Source of the DNA: Phanerochaete sordida
Lineage: Eukaryota > Basidiomycota > Agaricomycetes > Polyporales > Phanerochaetaceae
DNA: 64,000 nucleotides
Reading direction: 5' to 3'
Assembly: GCA_019973155.2 (NCBI GenBank)
Contig: BPQB01000052.1
Span: 170,442-234,441 of the forward strand
Part shown: positions 46,301 to 60,677 of the stretch, in pieces
How positions within the stretch are numbered: the stretch's first letter is position 1
Layout of the letters: each line of letters starts with the position of its first letter
Program-made: the position numbers and the translations under genes
The notes under the pieces: model-generated
What the model saw: the letters and a program-made list of their open reading frames with translations, nothing else
What the model was told of the DNA's origin: nothing
The model's database searches: none

Positions 46301-49300
46301 GAGGTCCGGCCGCTCAGCAGTCTTCAGGATCGAGATCTTGGAGGACGACAGAAGCCGGGTCACCTCCTCGATACGCCTGTCCTGACCGAAACGTATGCTG
46401 GTGAAGTCGACAAATTCAAGATCATGTCCTGACGCGGCGAGAGGCTCTCCAACGAGCGCCCATCGCGTCTCCTCTGTGAGCTCATGGATGGACTTTCGTG
46501 AGAAGGTGGGAAGCTGCGCAGCACATTAGCGTGGGTGCGCTGCGGGAGCATTGCCAATAGCTTCCAGCTGCACTCACGATGTAGTCCTTCACCGAGCGAT
46601 AGCCGCCAGAGGACAGAGGCTCGGGCGAGCTGTTGAGGCCTTCCGCGAGGTCGTTACGTCCGACCAGCCGGTACGCAGCCAGCGGCCAGTCTCCGGATGG
46701 ATTCAGCTGGCACGTCCGCATTGCTTCGCGGAGCGCGGCCGCCGGGCCTATGGGGAGCCTGTCGAGGACCGGGTGGTGTTCCTGGAGGATGGCCATGAGC
46801 GCGCCCTCGGCGCGTTCGCGCGTCGTCGCGTCCTTGTCGTCGAGCTGCCGATAGATGTGCAGGACGGCATGGAAGCGGGTGAGCGGGTCGACCTCGCCGA
46901 ACGCCAGGGCGGGGCGCGTGTCTGTGGGCAAGAGTGCCGTCCACGGCTCCTCGGGCTCTTCCACGGCGGACCATGCGGGGTGCGCGACTACGCTCCACAG
47001 CGTGGCGAGCGCGTCAGGCGGCGTGACGGGCAGCCTGTCATCCAGATGCGTCGACACTAGGAAGGAAGTATGCACAGTGAGCGAACTTTCGTTAGGGCGC
47101 GGTGCGGACAATCGTGTGTGTAACGCGATGGAACGGGATGATAGCGCAGAAAGTTATGAGAAATGTGGCGCGTACCTGATTTTGCTGGGGACGGCCATGG
47201 GCCTATCGCCTCGGGCAAAAGCCGCTTCCAGTAGTCCGCCCATTCCGGACGAACGATCATCGCCAGTCTACATATGACGGGCACCAGAGCAGATAGCGAT
47301 TCGTGCAGGTGGGTATTGAGGAGCCGGTCCTGGGCGACATAATGCAGACCGGTGAGAACGACGCCGTGAAAAGGACTCGGTTTCCAGCCCTTTGGAGATA
47401 TGGGCTCCGACGGGACGGAAAGTCGCGGCAGTTTGAGACCCTTCAAAGCAGGGTCATCCTGGAAGCGAGCAAGACTGGAAGAGTGTCGCAAGGAGTCCCA
47501 TGCAGAAAGAGGGGTTCGGGGCTCTCCTTCTGCTGTCACGGACAGAAAGACGTAGAGCGTCGAACTTAAGGCCCGGAAGGAGACCTCGTCGTTTTGGCTG
47601 AACCCTGATCGTGACCAGTGTAACAGGAAGGCATGGTGAAGGGAAAAGAAATCCTTCTTAGGCAGAACGATGGAGAGAATCTGGAGTGCCTGAGTCGTCA
47701 GCGAGCCTTTGGGAGATAGCTTCAAGGTGGTCCTTCTGCAGCTGCTATCTTGGTAGTACAGCGTTACCGACGAGTCCACCGCATCCTTCAGCGCCACCAC
47801 GCGCTTAGTCGACCCGTTGGGGACGTTGAGGGGAACCTCCAGCATTCCATGCGTGAGGAGAGCCAGCGAGTTGTCTGGTTTAACCACGAGAAGGTCATAC
47901 ACGCGGTAACGTAACGCACGTATCGGTGCGACAGATATCGCATATATGTGCACAGGCTCTTCTGCCTGGACCTGCAGGGCCTCTTCCTGCTGAGCCACTG
48001 GAAGCACTAGCAGCTTTTGGCTCCGCGGGAGACAGATTGCGATGCGCATGCGGTCGGCCTCGCCGTCCCACCGGCGATCGAATAGCCCAACGGTGACGTT
48101 CTTGGAGTCGACGATGCTACGAGTCCAGACAACACATCAGAATATGCACACATGAGCAAATGTGTGGGGCTTACTCGTCTTCTGAAACCTCCTGGCTGTA
48201 AAGCTTCTCCATCCAGAACGACGGCTTCATCCTCGAATGGTCGACGGGGTCAATATAGGGTGCAGCGTCGAGCCGTCCGCCTCCTGCGGCCTTGTCGAGG
48301 TTGACCTGGTGGTCCTGCCGTCCAAATAGTGACGCCGGAGCTGCGATCGGCGGTGCATTCGGCACGGACCCAGGCACAACTGCCGCCATGGTGGTCATCG
48401 TGAGCGCGGGCGGCGCCCCGGGTAGCGACGCAAGCGGCGGCTGCTCGATGATAACGGAGTTGAGTGAGGTCTGCGAGGGGGAAAGCGGGCTCGAGAGCGA
48501 CACGCGAGACTTGGGTGCTCGGCGCGGCTCCCTGATGGGTATGGGCTGGGGGATGTCCTTCGGATGGACGTACGTGTATCGCCAGACGGACAGCGTTTTG
48601 GCGTCGTCGTTGACAGACACGACAATGTTCTCCATGGGGTCGTTACCTGGGCTAGACGTCCATAGGATGTGCTCGTGTGCGGGCATGGACTCGATTTGTT
48701 TCTCGGGATCGTCGTCCTTCAGGACGTCTGGCATGCCGTCCTTGATAGACACAGTGAGGCCGACGGTGGATGCCTCGGCGAATGGGTTGACCATGGTGAA
48801 CAGCGTTGGCAGCAGCTCCTCGCCCGAAGCCTTCACTTCTTCGAGCTCGTTCGGCTCAAGGACGCGCTGCATGAGGATGCCGTGCGGCGAGAGTGCCCAT
48901 GCGCGTCGGACAATGAAGGGGAGGTAGAACGTGTGCTCGAGCCCGTTCATGAAGAACACACGGCCGACGCTGCGTAGGAAGACGAAGACAGCGCGACAGC
49001 GGAGAGGGGGTTCCTCCTCGGCCTTCGTCTCGTCGCGCATGCGCGCGAACGGGCCGAACGTCGGGCGCTGCGACTTGTCTTGCAGAGAGAGTTCTTGGTA
49101 GTCTTGGTCTTCGGACGTGTAATGTCCAGACCGCGTCGTGTTTGCGACCGACGCGGGCATCTCGAAGGATCCGATGCATGCCCATTGTACAGACTGGCCC
49201 TCCTCTTCGAAGCTCCACTTCTTGCGGACCACACCGCCGCTCCCCAAAAGAACGTTGTACGTGTCCCATGTAAGCTCCTCTTCTTCCGCGCTGTGGTCGC

Positions 49301-49529
49301 TGGAAGGACAAGGGTACAGCAGCGAAGTGACTGGGTTGGGCGCGTCTTCCTTTGAGCCGCGGAGGACACTGCGTATGGCCTTCAAAAGGTCTGACTCTTT
49401 TGGCGGAACGTTGGTGGTGGGTAGCACAGGATCTGGAACCTTGACTTTGGCCTTCCGTTCGAAGAACCGTTGGAGGGGCGTCGCATCTCGAAAGGCGAGT
49501 TCGACGGGGATGGGTTCTACGGGTTGCAT
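43393..49529 (-). CDS. APC1: Anaphase-promoting complex subunit 1
   Basis: Six exons in phase: 49529-48175, 48116-47176, 47056-46578, 46513-46299, 46238-44971 and 44918-43393, giving 1927 residues, a normal length for fungal APC1. The N-terminal third (about residues 1-760) is the beta-propeller region. The middle holds the PC (proteasome/cyclosome) repeats, with HAGFLYALGLTGHL and KHDLTSIAVLLGLAAAN. The C-terminal part has the conserved GTGEINCLRRLRYSFG, KYGTHVMVHMSLGLLFLGGG, LGTSDAAIACLVTAFFPRF and RDVDTKEVVYLPLK blocks. APC1 is the largest scaffold of the APC/C ubiquitin ligase, which marks securin and cyclin B for destruction at anaphase. The start at 49529 (MQPVEPIPVEL) is the first ATG in a frame that is open upstream, so a short additional 5' exon is possible. 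No frameshift or missing domain was seen. Confidence 0.95.
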
Positions 49530-50263
49530 GTCGAATGGGAGGGTGAATGTTCCAAGTATTCCAGATTCACGCACGGTACTCTTCCCGTGTTAACCCTGGA
49601 TACCACACATGTACTTGTGCTCTCGACTTCTCTGCGGCGCGAAAGTCAAGTTTCGGTCATGCACTGATGGTACGGCTTGGATAATCGCGTGAATTGTCTC
49701 GATGGTCGCAGGTATATCGTCTGCGCAAAGCTCGTAATTGGATGCCTGAGGCAGCTTGGGGTGAGGGTCTCTGGGATGGTGGAAGATGCGTGCACGGTGG
49801 AAAGACGAGCCACGCGACGCGTCGGGTGGCATGCGCCTAAGCATCCCCTCACGTGATACCTCGCTCTCAGCTTCTGTACGTCAGTGTACGGTATGCACCA
49901 ATATTCGAGTATCGTGACGAGCAAGAGCAACTTGGAATACCATGAACAGTCTCCATAAGCAGAGCAGAGGATGAATAATATTTACATGAGCTTCCTGACG
50001 CCGTAAGTGCTTGGTAGTCATCAGTACATCTCCCAGGTTTAGAGCGCAACTCGGTATGATCAGCCACCTCGTGGCGTCACTGTCTTGACTGTGCGCAAGC
50101 AGTGCGCCGGCCATCCCATCTGTGAGGCACAGCATAGAGCTATTGCAAATGAAATACCCGCCACTTCGCAGATAGCACCAAAAACGCGAAAGCTGTGGTT
50201 CGCGCAGAAATAGCAGAGTTCGCCGACACAGTCCAGGGATAAACACAATGTGTTGGTTTCTGC
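49530..50263. other. Intergenic spacer between APC1 and the PIH1 gene
   Basis: This stretch contains the APC1 promoter (right side of 49529) and the PIH1 gene's 3' flank. Short ORFs such as 49590-49844 and 49881-50303 (both minus) lack motifs and are not conserved-looking. Confidence 0.55.
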
Positions 50264-51618
50264 TTATACATACAAGATCAGAGTACGCTCCTGTACTCTC
50301 CACTCCGCAGTCGCACCGTCGACGTCGAGTTCGCGCTGGCGCTTGAGCATCAGCGGCGAGCCCTCGCTGGACGTGCCACCGAACGTCGCCATGATTTGGG
50401 CATCAGGCATGGCAAGGTCCACGTCAAGATGGTAAAGCGACGGAACGTCGAGGATGATACGACGTGGCTCGACGTCCAGCGCGGCATTCGCAACGTCGTC
50501 GTGCGTCTGCAGCAAGATCATGAGCTGAACTTACACGATATCATGACGAGCACTCACAAGATTCGGCACACCCACGGTTATTTTGATTCTCTCGCCATCT
50601 TTCGTCCACTCGAACACGGGTCGCTCCTGCGCCTGAAGAGCGTCCGTGTTTGCCACTCGCTTCAGGATGCTCTTGGGTGGAGCAGACACATCAGGTTTCG
50701 CCACGGCAGAGTCTGACGGCAAAATCTCCTCGACGAGCTTCTTCGGGGCCTTGTCAGCCTGTACACGCAAGGCGTGCGCTTCAGGCAACAATGCAAGCGG
50801 GACGAGTGCACTCCGCGGCGCGAGCTTGCCCTTGCTTGCGATATTAGGCGTTCCGATCTCACGCGAGAGTTGGAGGCCATGCTGTGCTTCTATACGCTGC
50901 AGCGCAAGCTCTGCAATGCAGACATGAGCCACGGGCCGGGCACGTGCGAGGCGGCGTACGCACCCATAACAAACGTGCGGAACGCCGCGTCGCGCGTCGC
51001 GCGCGACTTGAGGGCCGGGTTGTACACGCTGTCGAACACTACCGAGGGCTTGCCGGCTGTGCATTAAGGGCTGTCAGGAGATCGCGTCAACGTTGAGACA
51101 CAAGAGAGGAGCGTGGAGCTCGTATCCAGGAAACTGGCGAGACTCGGTATCGAAGACGAGTCGGTGTGAGAAGCGCTGCAGGAGTGTGAAGAAGGAGCGC
51201 ACTGTCTCCGATATAGCTCAGCACCCCGCGGCTTCGCTCGGAATAACGCAGAAGCGAGAGGTTGCGCGAAAGAACGAACTTACTCACCTTTGTCGGAATC
51301 CATACGCGGCTCAGAAACAATCACTGGCACGAACCACGCTCGACCACTCGCAAGCGCATCTTCGTCCGTCTCGAGCTCTCCCAACATCGCCTTTTGGATC
51401 ATCTCTTCGCTGCCCTCCGGCGGTGGGGGAACGTTGGCGTCCCAGGCGACGTTAACAAACACCTTCATGCCTCTAGGAATAGTCACGGCATCGGAGACCA
51501 CGGTCTGGCTCTTGTCCACGGATGGCGACACCTTGAATGTGGCCGACTGCAAGGTCGTCGTCTTGATGCAGAACCCGGGTTTGGGGGAGAGGTCCACCCG
51601 GACCGTGCGTGCGTCCAT
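50264..51618 (-). CDS. PIH1-domain protein (R2TP complex type)
   Basis: Four exons in phase: 51618-51288, 51056-50964, 50910-50558 and 50506-50264, 339 residues. The N-terminal PIH1 domain (about residues 10-175) has SPKPGFCIKT, IPRGMKVFVNVAWD, PPPPEGS, a WFVPVIVSEPRMDSDKAGKPS block, VVFDSVYNPALK and the closing LALQRIEAQHGLQLSREIG then NIASKGKLAPR. The C-terminal part ends in a CS-like domain (FEWTKDGERIKITVGVP, RRIILDVPSLYHLDVDL, ERTLILYV). This layout is that of PIH1D1/Nop17, which links HSP90 to TAH1, RVB1/RVB2 and clients in the assembly of snoRNPs, PIKKs and polymerases. The first intron, about 230 nt, is longer than others in the window. It lies 735 bp from APC1 on the same strand, with no obvious common control. 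Confidence 0.85.
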
Positions 51619-52244
51619 AGGCTAATTAAGCGTGGGACAGGCTGTCCAATGTGCGTGGCAAGATGTAACCGGACGCGACCGAGGGCGACAGGCAGATACA
51701 GAGTTCTGGTAAGTAGTGGTAAGCAGCGGGAGATCGTGTACTGCGCGGCAGATCTTGCCCCGGGCCCTTGTCGCAAATATAGACGGTCTCCACACGTGTC
51801 AAGCGAGAGGTGACTGAGTCGGCTGGCAGGACGCGAGCTTTCTCGGTGGTGGTCGTGGTAGGGAATGAAGCAGGTGGTCTGCTCGCGTCGCGATTCTCCC
51901 GAGAATTGTACGAAACAGCCCTACCAGATATGGCTAATTGGCGCGATTTCACCAGGAAGTCGTCATGGGATGTGGTTTTGCTCTAGATTGATCTCAATTT
52001 AGTCGTGCTATGACACGTTTGCCAGTCCGAGTCATCTCACAAATTTCGAGATTTCTCCGGCCAATAGCTGTTCAGCTTTCTCTCATTCCTCAACGTCCTC
52101 TCGACGTGCCCACATCCATCTGCTCTCCAAACGTTGCTTTCGGAGCCAACACTCTTTCATAAAGACTACCAACAAGCCTCTGTGCGGCTTGCCAAAACAC
52201 TTACACCTCCCTCGTACAACTTCGAGTCGAAACCAAAAGACGTC
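51619..52244. other. Intergenic spacer, PIH1 promoter side
   Basis: Contains the putative PIH1 promoter upstream of 51618. The region has short ORFs on both strands (for example 51626-51952 minus) but no recognisable domain. Confidence 0.55.
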
Positions 52245-52756
52245 ATGTCGATGGATGCTGCACCAGTAAAAAGGTCGTGGAGACAAGGCGAGTATGCCAC
52301 GTCTCTTGATGCTGCTTAGACACGCTCATGTGTAATGTGAACAGTCATTCCGGCTGAGAGTAACCCAGAGGACGTGACGCCGGTGCCGGAGGACTCGGTG
52401 TCCCTCCAGACCTACATCCAGGATCGCCGAGTCGTTGGGGTGAGTCTCTCTCTATTTCCGCTGTTTTGCTGTGCATTTTGTCCCTTTGCACCATCTCCGC
52501 AACCTTGCAATCCTCAAAGCGTCCCGTGCGTGCTGTCGCGTTCGCCCACGTAGACCCGGAGCTGCACATCCCCGGCGACTTGCCAGGAGTGCGAGAGGAT
52601 AATGTGCCTCCGACTGCGCGCACCGACCGCGACGAACGCGAAAATACCTCCGGCTTGGTCGTACGCACGTTGCCGCAGCACGCCGCTGGCATTCGTGCAT
52701 TGGGCCCTGCAGCTTTGTGGCGGGAGAACCTTACCAGATTCTTGGTTCAACCCTGA
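52245..52756 (+). CDS. Possible small hypothetical gene
   Basis: Three pieces stay in frame: 52245-52287, 52345-52439 and 52520-52756, for about 124 residues. The second piece has VIPAESNPEDVTPVPED and a GT donor after RRVVG; the third reads VAFAHVDPELHIPGDLPG and stops at 52756. The first intron would need a GC donor (gcgagt), which is unusual but known in fungi. The protein is rich in Pro, Glu and Arg and matches nothing I know. The model rests only on open frames and splice sites. Confidence 0.3.
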
Positions 52757-52974
52757 AGCTCGAGTACAGGAGGTACCTCGCACTCCAAGCGCGCCGATTA
52801 GGCCTACTGTCTAATTCTGGGCTGCACCGCGTATGTGGTCCGCGGTCACCGCCACCGTCCTCTAGATGGAGGCGGTTACGCGGGTTGATGGTTGCATGGG
52901 CACCGCGCGAGCTTTCAGGTGCACGCCATACATCTTTCAATGCTGCAAGGCGGAAGCATTTAAACTGCAGCCAG

Positions 52975-53118
52975 CGAGGCTTCGTTTCCTCAGTGGCCTG
53001 CACTCCTCTTCTCTCAATCCTCCGGTTCTTCCTTGGTCTCTCCTAGACACTCGTCTTCTATCTTCTTCTCGTCCAAAAGCCTTCGCTTCTCTCTTCTCTT
53101 CTACAACCACTGTTCAAA
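52975..53118 (+). promoter_or_regulatory. C/T-rich leader before the DAHP synthase start
   Basis: About 140 bp are made of C and T almost throughout (ctcctcttctctcaatcc, cttcttctcgtccaaaagcc, ctctcttctcttctac) and end in caaaATG. Long pyrimidine tracts right before the start are typical of strongly expressed genes in basidiomycetes. No TATA box is visible nearby. Confidence 0.5.
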
Positions 53119-54478
<1,360 letters not shown>

Positions 54479-57400
54479 ACTTTGCGAATAGAGTAATGCT
54501 TCATATGTAGACCTAGGTGAGTCGCTTCCTGATGCTGCGCGTCGAAACGCCGCTGACCAGGCATGGCTCTGTCTTCTTCAGACGCTTTGTATGCTATCTG
54601 GCCTTGAGCCTTGGTTGCTGTATCTATCGAGGAGCTTTGTATCATCCACGCCACTCCATTTGTATGAGATGGGCGTCAGCCCACTTGCACTGCATAAACA
54701 TCTGCCTGCAACAGTCCTCAGAGAAGCGCTTCCAGTGATTTCTCGCAATGCCGTCGTAAGTCCTGCTCATCCTGTGGCGATGTCCCGCCTTATTCAGTCA
54801 ACCATCTACTCCGGCGACCTGTTAATCGTGAGTATTACGTCCAGATCTGGTCCGTTCATTCCGCTAACTCGACGGCCAATGATAGACCTCATATTGCTAG
54901 CGTATTTGACCGACGGAATCCAGAGAACGCCGCTCAGTGTCGGCCACGCGGTCCTGCGTGGAAGTGCTGTACTCCTCGTGGAGATTGGGAACTGATGCAC
55001 CCTTGGCGCACGCGGGTCCACCGGCCTTGGTACGCGTCCAATAAGATGAAACGTACTCAGGCGCGCGGCCTCTGTCTGAGGTGTGTGTGACCGCTCCCGT
55101 ACCGCCCCTCTCGTTCAGCCAGAGCTCCTCACTGACATATGAACACTAGACCTCATCTATCTTATCATCGGAATTCACGGGGAATCTAGACATAACTTAG
55201 TGGCCATGGCCCACTGTAAGCCCGACTGCAGCGCATGCTCTCATTCATCAGCAAAAAAAGGCGCCGCAGGTATGCTCAGGTATGCTCAGGTAAGGTCTAC
55301 CTGAGCATACATGAGATCCCTGTCAGGGTTAGCCATGCCTGCACGTGTACTCTCTTCTTGAGGCCGGTATGATATATCTGACAGGGATATCATGTCTGAC
55401 TATCCCCGTCAGGTGTTGAATACCTGCGCATGTCTGGACATACCAGACCCTCCCAGGGCGTAATATATTATCGATTTCCCCTCGATTTCTCCTCGATTTA
55501 ATGCACACAATATCGGCCATAAATGCGAGAGAAAGTATCGTTTTATTCGTGGTATATTGTTACAGACAGAAATGGAGTACAGCGGAGCCCCGAAGGCGAC
55601 CACGCAGTGTTCAAGGCATGCAAACCAGACGAAACGCAAGCCGGGGAGCTGCAGATCGACGCACATCGTGAGGAAGGATGGCGGAGGCGGAGAATTGCAC
55701 TAAGTGGCAGATAGCGCGAGCAAGTCCAGTGCGAAGGGGCGAGCATGCGAGAGGTATGCGAAGCGACACCGCGAGGGCAGGGTGACCTGCACGCTTGTTG
55801 GTCAGTGGAGCTGGGACACAAGGTGCATACGCTACGCACCACAATAAGCAAGCGAACAGCGGGCAAATCTGCACAAGAGCGGTCAGGATTCTCCGCACAT
55901 GTGATGAATTAAAACCATACCGAGAGTGAGGGATCGGTATCAGCTATGTTCACGCAAGTTGTAGACAATAGGGAGCGTCGAGGTCGTGTCGCCTGTATGA
56001 AAGCTGTCAAAGCGGACACCTCACGCAGGGCATGCACTTACAGGCTATCGCGAAATGCTGTGTATTGCGACGAGTGGTGGAGAGCGTTTCCTAGAAGAAG
56101 AGATTAGCTTGAGACGCAACCGAAACAGAATCGAAGCACGGCACGGTGTCGTGCGTTGAGCAACGCGACGTTGCGCTTTCGACTACCGACGCTGTCAACG
56201 AGCATTAATTAGCGGCCCAGCGGGTTTCGCAGACACAGCCGTACGGCCAGAGACTCGTCAGAAGAGAGCATGTAGACGTACCACCTTGCTCCGCGGCGCT
56301 GTGAACCCCAGAACGTTGAGATGGTAGAGCGAAGGAAGGGGGCGTTGGGTGAGGGAGGTCGCCGGCGCGGCCCATTTATTGCATGACGCCATGCCCCAAA
56401 CGGCGACTTTAGGGCGAGCTTGTGTTACCTTCAGATCACCTCGAAGGAGGCAGACCGCTATGGCACCCAGTGGGGTGCTGTCAGTGACGGGAACGAGAAG
56501 TCGCTTGCCGTGACGGTCACGGCTTCAGCGGATCGAGGGTGACTAGACGCGCTGGGGACGGAGGGAGCCAGGGCTTAGCCGAGCGTGCAAGGGCATACCT
56601 GTCAGACTTGACCTTCCACGACCTGGGAAGACGATCCCTGGCAGAGATGCACTTGCCTGGCCATACCAGACATTCCCTGTCAGGGACGCGCTGGTATGTC
56701 TCCCCGGGGCATACAAGCGCTTCATTTTTTTGCTGATGTTGACACCGCGGCATAGAGATGTCAAGTAGCAACGACAGCCCCTGCTTGGCGGCGTGGGCAG
56801 CAAAGCCTGGGTCGTGGCCGCTGCGCTTTCCTCCGGCTCTGCGATGGGAGAACCTCGAGGCTCCCACTCCACGGCGTCGCAGCGATACCCAGAGATAGGC
56901 CGCGCATGGGTCGTCCCTCCGCTCATGTTACCATGCGCATAATGCACACGATCGGAAGTTGAGCTCTCTTCTGAGCGGGGCGCGCGGCGACGCTGCGACC
57001 TCACGAACCACAGCCGTGTATGTTGCCGTCCGTCCGTGGGAGCGATCTACGCTATTGGGTACCTGACTGGAATTACCAGGACCAATGCGGCCCGCGTGCT
57101 TCCCATCGGTGTTTTCCGTCTCCTCATTTCTGGGACACGGTACCCACAGTATCTCTCAAGCGCATCCTCGGATGCTGCGCAAGGTGGCGTGCCTGACCGG
57201 CGTGCTTCGCTGCGTTCACACCTCAAACTATCGCAAACGCCTGTGCACAGGGTGAGCTGGGCACTTTGATCGCTGACAGCGTCGGTTACAATCTCACGTG
57301 CAGCGCACAATGTACAGTCACACGAGCCCTGGCCACTGTGTAGCACGGATCACCGAGGCACGCAAGATACTCGTACCTTGTAGTGCCGCGATACCAGTGC

Positions 57401-57838
57401 GCTTGGCGGACCTTGCGGCTTGCTTCTTGGCACTGCAGCCGGGTGCACAAGGGCGGAGTTCATCTGCGCCTTTGCGAGAATCCCCGCACCGTTCAGAGCA
57501 GCAACGGCTGAATGAAGACACCGCGGGCGTCCAGATTACTGGAGAAGCAATCGGGCTGCGAGCTATTTTGTAAGTGTCTGTGTGAAGTTTTGTATCCAAA
57601 AAGAAATTGATTCCCACTCTTCATAGCATTCCCCTGCTGTATGGGACAAAACCCACGATCTCGGACAGCAAAGCGCTATCGCAGACTGTCGATGGCCCAT
57701 CTTGTGGCGTTCTCTTTTGCTTTAGCTAATGGTGCGATAGATAACGGCTCCCCCTCTAGGCACCTTCGTGAGCCATATGCTTCCACTCACTGCATTTGAT
57801 TATTGCATATCGCAGCAGCCGACTGTATGCGCACGCAC
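54479..57838. other. Gene-poor stretch with short palindromes
   Basis: ORFs such as 54591-54995 (+, 134 codons) and 57047-57346 (-) show no domain. Short repeated elements built on cctgtcagg/cctgacagg and on ataccag occur at 55318-55450 and again at 56590-56720. The segment aggtatgctc repeats at about 55270-55290. These could be decayed transposon ends. Nothing else was recognised. Confidence 0.5.
55316..55450. repeat. Cluster of CCTGTCAGG palindromes, copy 1
   Basis: The motif ccctgtcaggg (55319), its variant ctgacaggga (55378), and ccgtcaggt (55406) lie within 130 bp, followed by ctggacataccagacc. A second cluster, with ctgtcaggg, tggtatg and ataccag, is at 56590-56720. Confidence 0.45.
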
Positions 57839-57846
57839 GTATATAG
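57839..57846 (+). promoter_or_regulatory. TATA box of the OPT transporter gene
   Basis: The sequence gtatatag lies about 65 bp upstream of the start codon at 57907, the distance expected for a fungal TATA box. Confidence 0.5.
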
Positions 57847-57906
57847 GTCGTGGGCTTCTCAGGATGACGAGTGTGGACACTCTGCCCCCGAGACCGTCGA
57901 CCCGCC

Positions 57907-60677
57907 ATGTCGACCCCCTCCATTGAGGAGAAGTATGACATCTCCGAGAGCGAGAAGCGAGGTGCGTAACGCAGAGCAGGGTTCATCCATGTAACCATCG
58001 CAGAAGTCTAACGCTAAGGCAGGGATTACCCTTGGCCAAGTACCCGTCGCTGAGTTCGATGACCCGAACCTCGACTTGAATGCCGAGCTTCTTGGTACGT
58101 AGCGGTTGTCTTTGCTCGTATACGCCGCCAAGGTTAACGGCTAGTGCAGAGGACGATTCCCCCTACCCGGAGGTCCGTTCTGCGGTCGCCAACACGGACA
58201 ACCCGGATATGCCCTGCGGCACGTTCAGAGCTTGGTTCATCGGTATCATCTGGGCCATCCTCATCCCAGGTCTGAACCAGTTCTTCTTCTTCCGCTTCCC
58301 TTCGGTCACGGTCGGCGGTGTACGTCGTCTTCCTGCTGCTCTATCCCTCAGCCGCTGATCATCCTTCGTAGGTTGTCGCTCAATTGATCTCGCTCCCCAT
58401 CGTCCGCCTATGGGCTCGCGTTATGCCTCAGGTCAAGATCTTCGGTGTCTCTATCAACCCGGGACCATTCACGGTCAAGGAGCACGTCCTGATTACCATC
58501 ATGGCCAGTGTCGGCTCAGGGTCCGCGTATGCCGTACGTCTGCAGCTCTCTTGCCCAAAGCTATCTTACTGACGAGATGGTATGTAGACGGATATCATCG
58601 CCGTGCAGCGCGTGTACTACAACCAGACATACAACTTCGCCTACCAGTGGTTCCTCGTTATGTCTACCCAGCTCATCGGCTTCTCCATCGGAGGCATTGC
58701 TCGTCGCTTCCTGGTGAACCCTCCCTCCATGATCTGGCCCGCGAACCTCGTTACCTGCGCGCTGTTCAACACCCTTCATTCGCAGTACTATGCGGGTATG
58801 GGTACGCGTGGCGGTATTTCTCGCGAGCGCTTCTTCTTCTACGGCTTCCTCGCCTCCTTCTGCTGGTATTTCATGCCGGGCTACATCTTCGCGGCGCTCT
58901 CGTTCACGAACTGGGTCTGCTGGATCGTCCCCAACAACATCGTCGTCAACCAGCTCTTCGGGACGGTGTCCGGCCTCGGCATGTCGCTCATCACGTTCGA
59001 CTGGTCCCAGATCGCCTACATCGGCTCCCCGCTCGCGACGCCATGGTGGGCTGAGGCGAACATCGCATTCGGCATGGTCTTCTTCTTCTGGATCATCTGC
59101 CCGTCGCTGTACTACACCAACACCTGGTTTGCGAAGTACATGCCCATCTCGTCCACGCATTCGTTCGACAACACCGGCGCGTCGTACGATGTGTCCCGCA
59201 TCATCTCGAATGGCACCCACTTCGACGAGGCGAAGTACGTGAGCTACTCGCCGCTCTTCCTGTCCACTACGTTTGCGCTGTCCTACGGCCTCTCTTTCGC
59301 ATCTATCACCGGTACGTTATTTTCCTTCTGACTCTACAGTAGCGTACTGACACTTTGGACCATGCAGCGACATTGACCCACACGTTCCTCTACTACCGCA
59401 AGCAGATTTGGACCCAAGCTCGTCGTTCGATCAGCGAGCAGCCCGATATCCACGCCCGCCTCATGGCCAAGTACCCGCAGGTCCCTGAGTGGTGGTACGG
59501 CATGATCTTCCGTAAGTGTCTCCGCACCCGCCTCCAGCCCCCAGCTCAACCCTCGCAGTGTCGATGTTCGTCTTCGGTATCATCTGTATCGAGGTTTGGC
59601 CGACGGACATGCCAGTGTGGGCCTTCGTCCTGGCTCTGATCATCGCCTTCGTCTACATCATCCCCATCGGCATGATCCAGGCCATTACGAACCAGCAGGT
59701 CGGCCTGAACGTCATTACGGAGCTCATCATCGGGTACGCGCTGCCGGGGAGGCCCATCGCGATGATGATGTTCAAGACGTGGGGCTACATTACGATGGCG
59801 CAGGCCCTGACCTTCGCGAGCGACTTCAAGCTCGGCCACTACATGAAGGTCCCGCCGCGCCCGATGTTCTGGTCCCAGCTCATCGCGACCGTCATCGCGG
59901 GCACCGTGCAGCTCGGCGTGCAGGCGTGGATGTTCACCAACATCCAGGACATGTGCTCGCAGACCCAGGACCACGGCTTCACCTGCCCCTCGACCGAGGT
60001 CTTCGGCACAGCGTCGATCATCTGGGGTGTCATCGGCCCCGCCCGCCAGTTCTCGAAGGGCCAGATCTACTACGGCCTCGTGTTCTTCTTCCTGGCCGGC
60101 TTCCTCGCGCCCCTCGTTACGGTGAGAATAAATTGCTTATTCTTTCTCGGGTCAGAGCTGACGCAATGTCGTGCAGTGGCTCATCCAGAAGCGCTTCAAG
60201 AACAACAGCCTCCTCAAGTACGTGAACTGGCCCGTCATCTTCAGCGGCACGGGCCTCATCCCGCCCGCGACACCGTCGAACTACGTGACGTGGTCCATCG
60301 TCGGCTTCATCTTCAACTACGTCATCCGCCGCCGTCATTTCGACTGGTGGACCAAGTACAACTGTGAGTCGTGCGCTCTGTAACTCGCGCGGTAGCCTGA
60401 CAATGCGCGCCCAGACGTCCTGTCCGCGGCGCTCGACTCCGGCGTTGCCGTCTCGGTCATCATTATCTTCTTCTGCCTGCAGTTCCCGGCGAACGGCACC
60501 ATCGGTGCCACGACGATCCAGTCCTGGTGGGGCAACACCGTGTCCTTCAACACCGCAGACGGGCTCAAGGCCCCGCTCTGGACGGTCCCTGACGGCGGAA
60601 CCTTCGGGTGAGACCTCCGTGCTCCTGCCTCCCGTCTGTGTTGCTGACAACCATGCAGCCCCAAGGTCTGGGGATAG
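57907..60677 (+). CDS. OPT-family oligopeptide transporter
   Basis: Ten exons in phase: 57907-57961, 58023-58094, 58150-58319, 58372-58533, 58588-59311, 59368-59511, 59559-60121, 60177-60363, 60415-60607 and 60659-60677, coding for 762 residues, typical of OPT proteins. The N-terminal region is acidic and cytosolic. Long hydrophobic stretches, likely 12 to 16 membrane spans, fill most of the rest. Family motifs are SINPGPFTVKEH (the NPG motif), RGGISRERFFFYGF, KVPPRPMFWSQ (the KIPPR-like motif) and FDWWTKYNYVLSAALDSGVA. OPT proteins import small peptides, glutathione or related compounds by proton symport at the plasma membrane. The exact substrate is not readable here. The last exon is very short (19 nt, ending GPKVWG). 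The gene looks complete. Confidence 0.95.
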
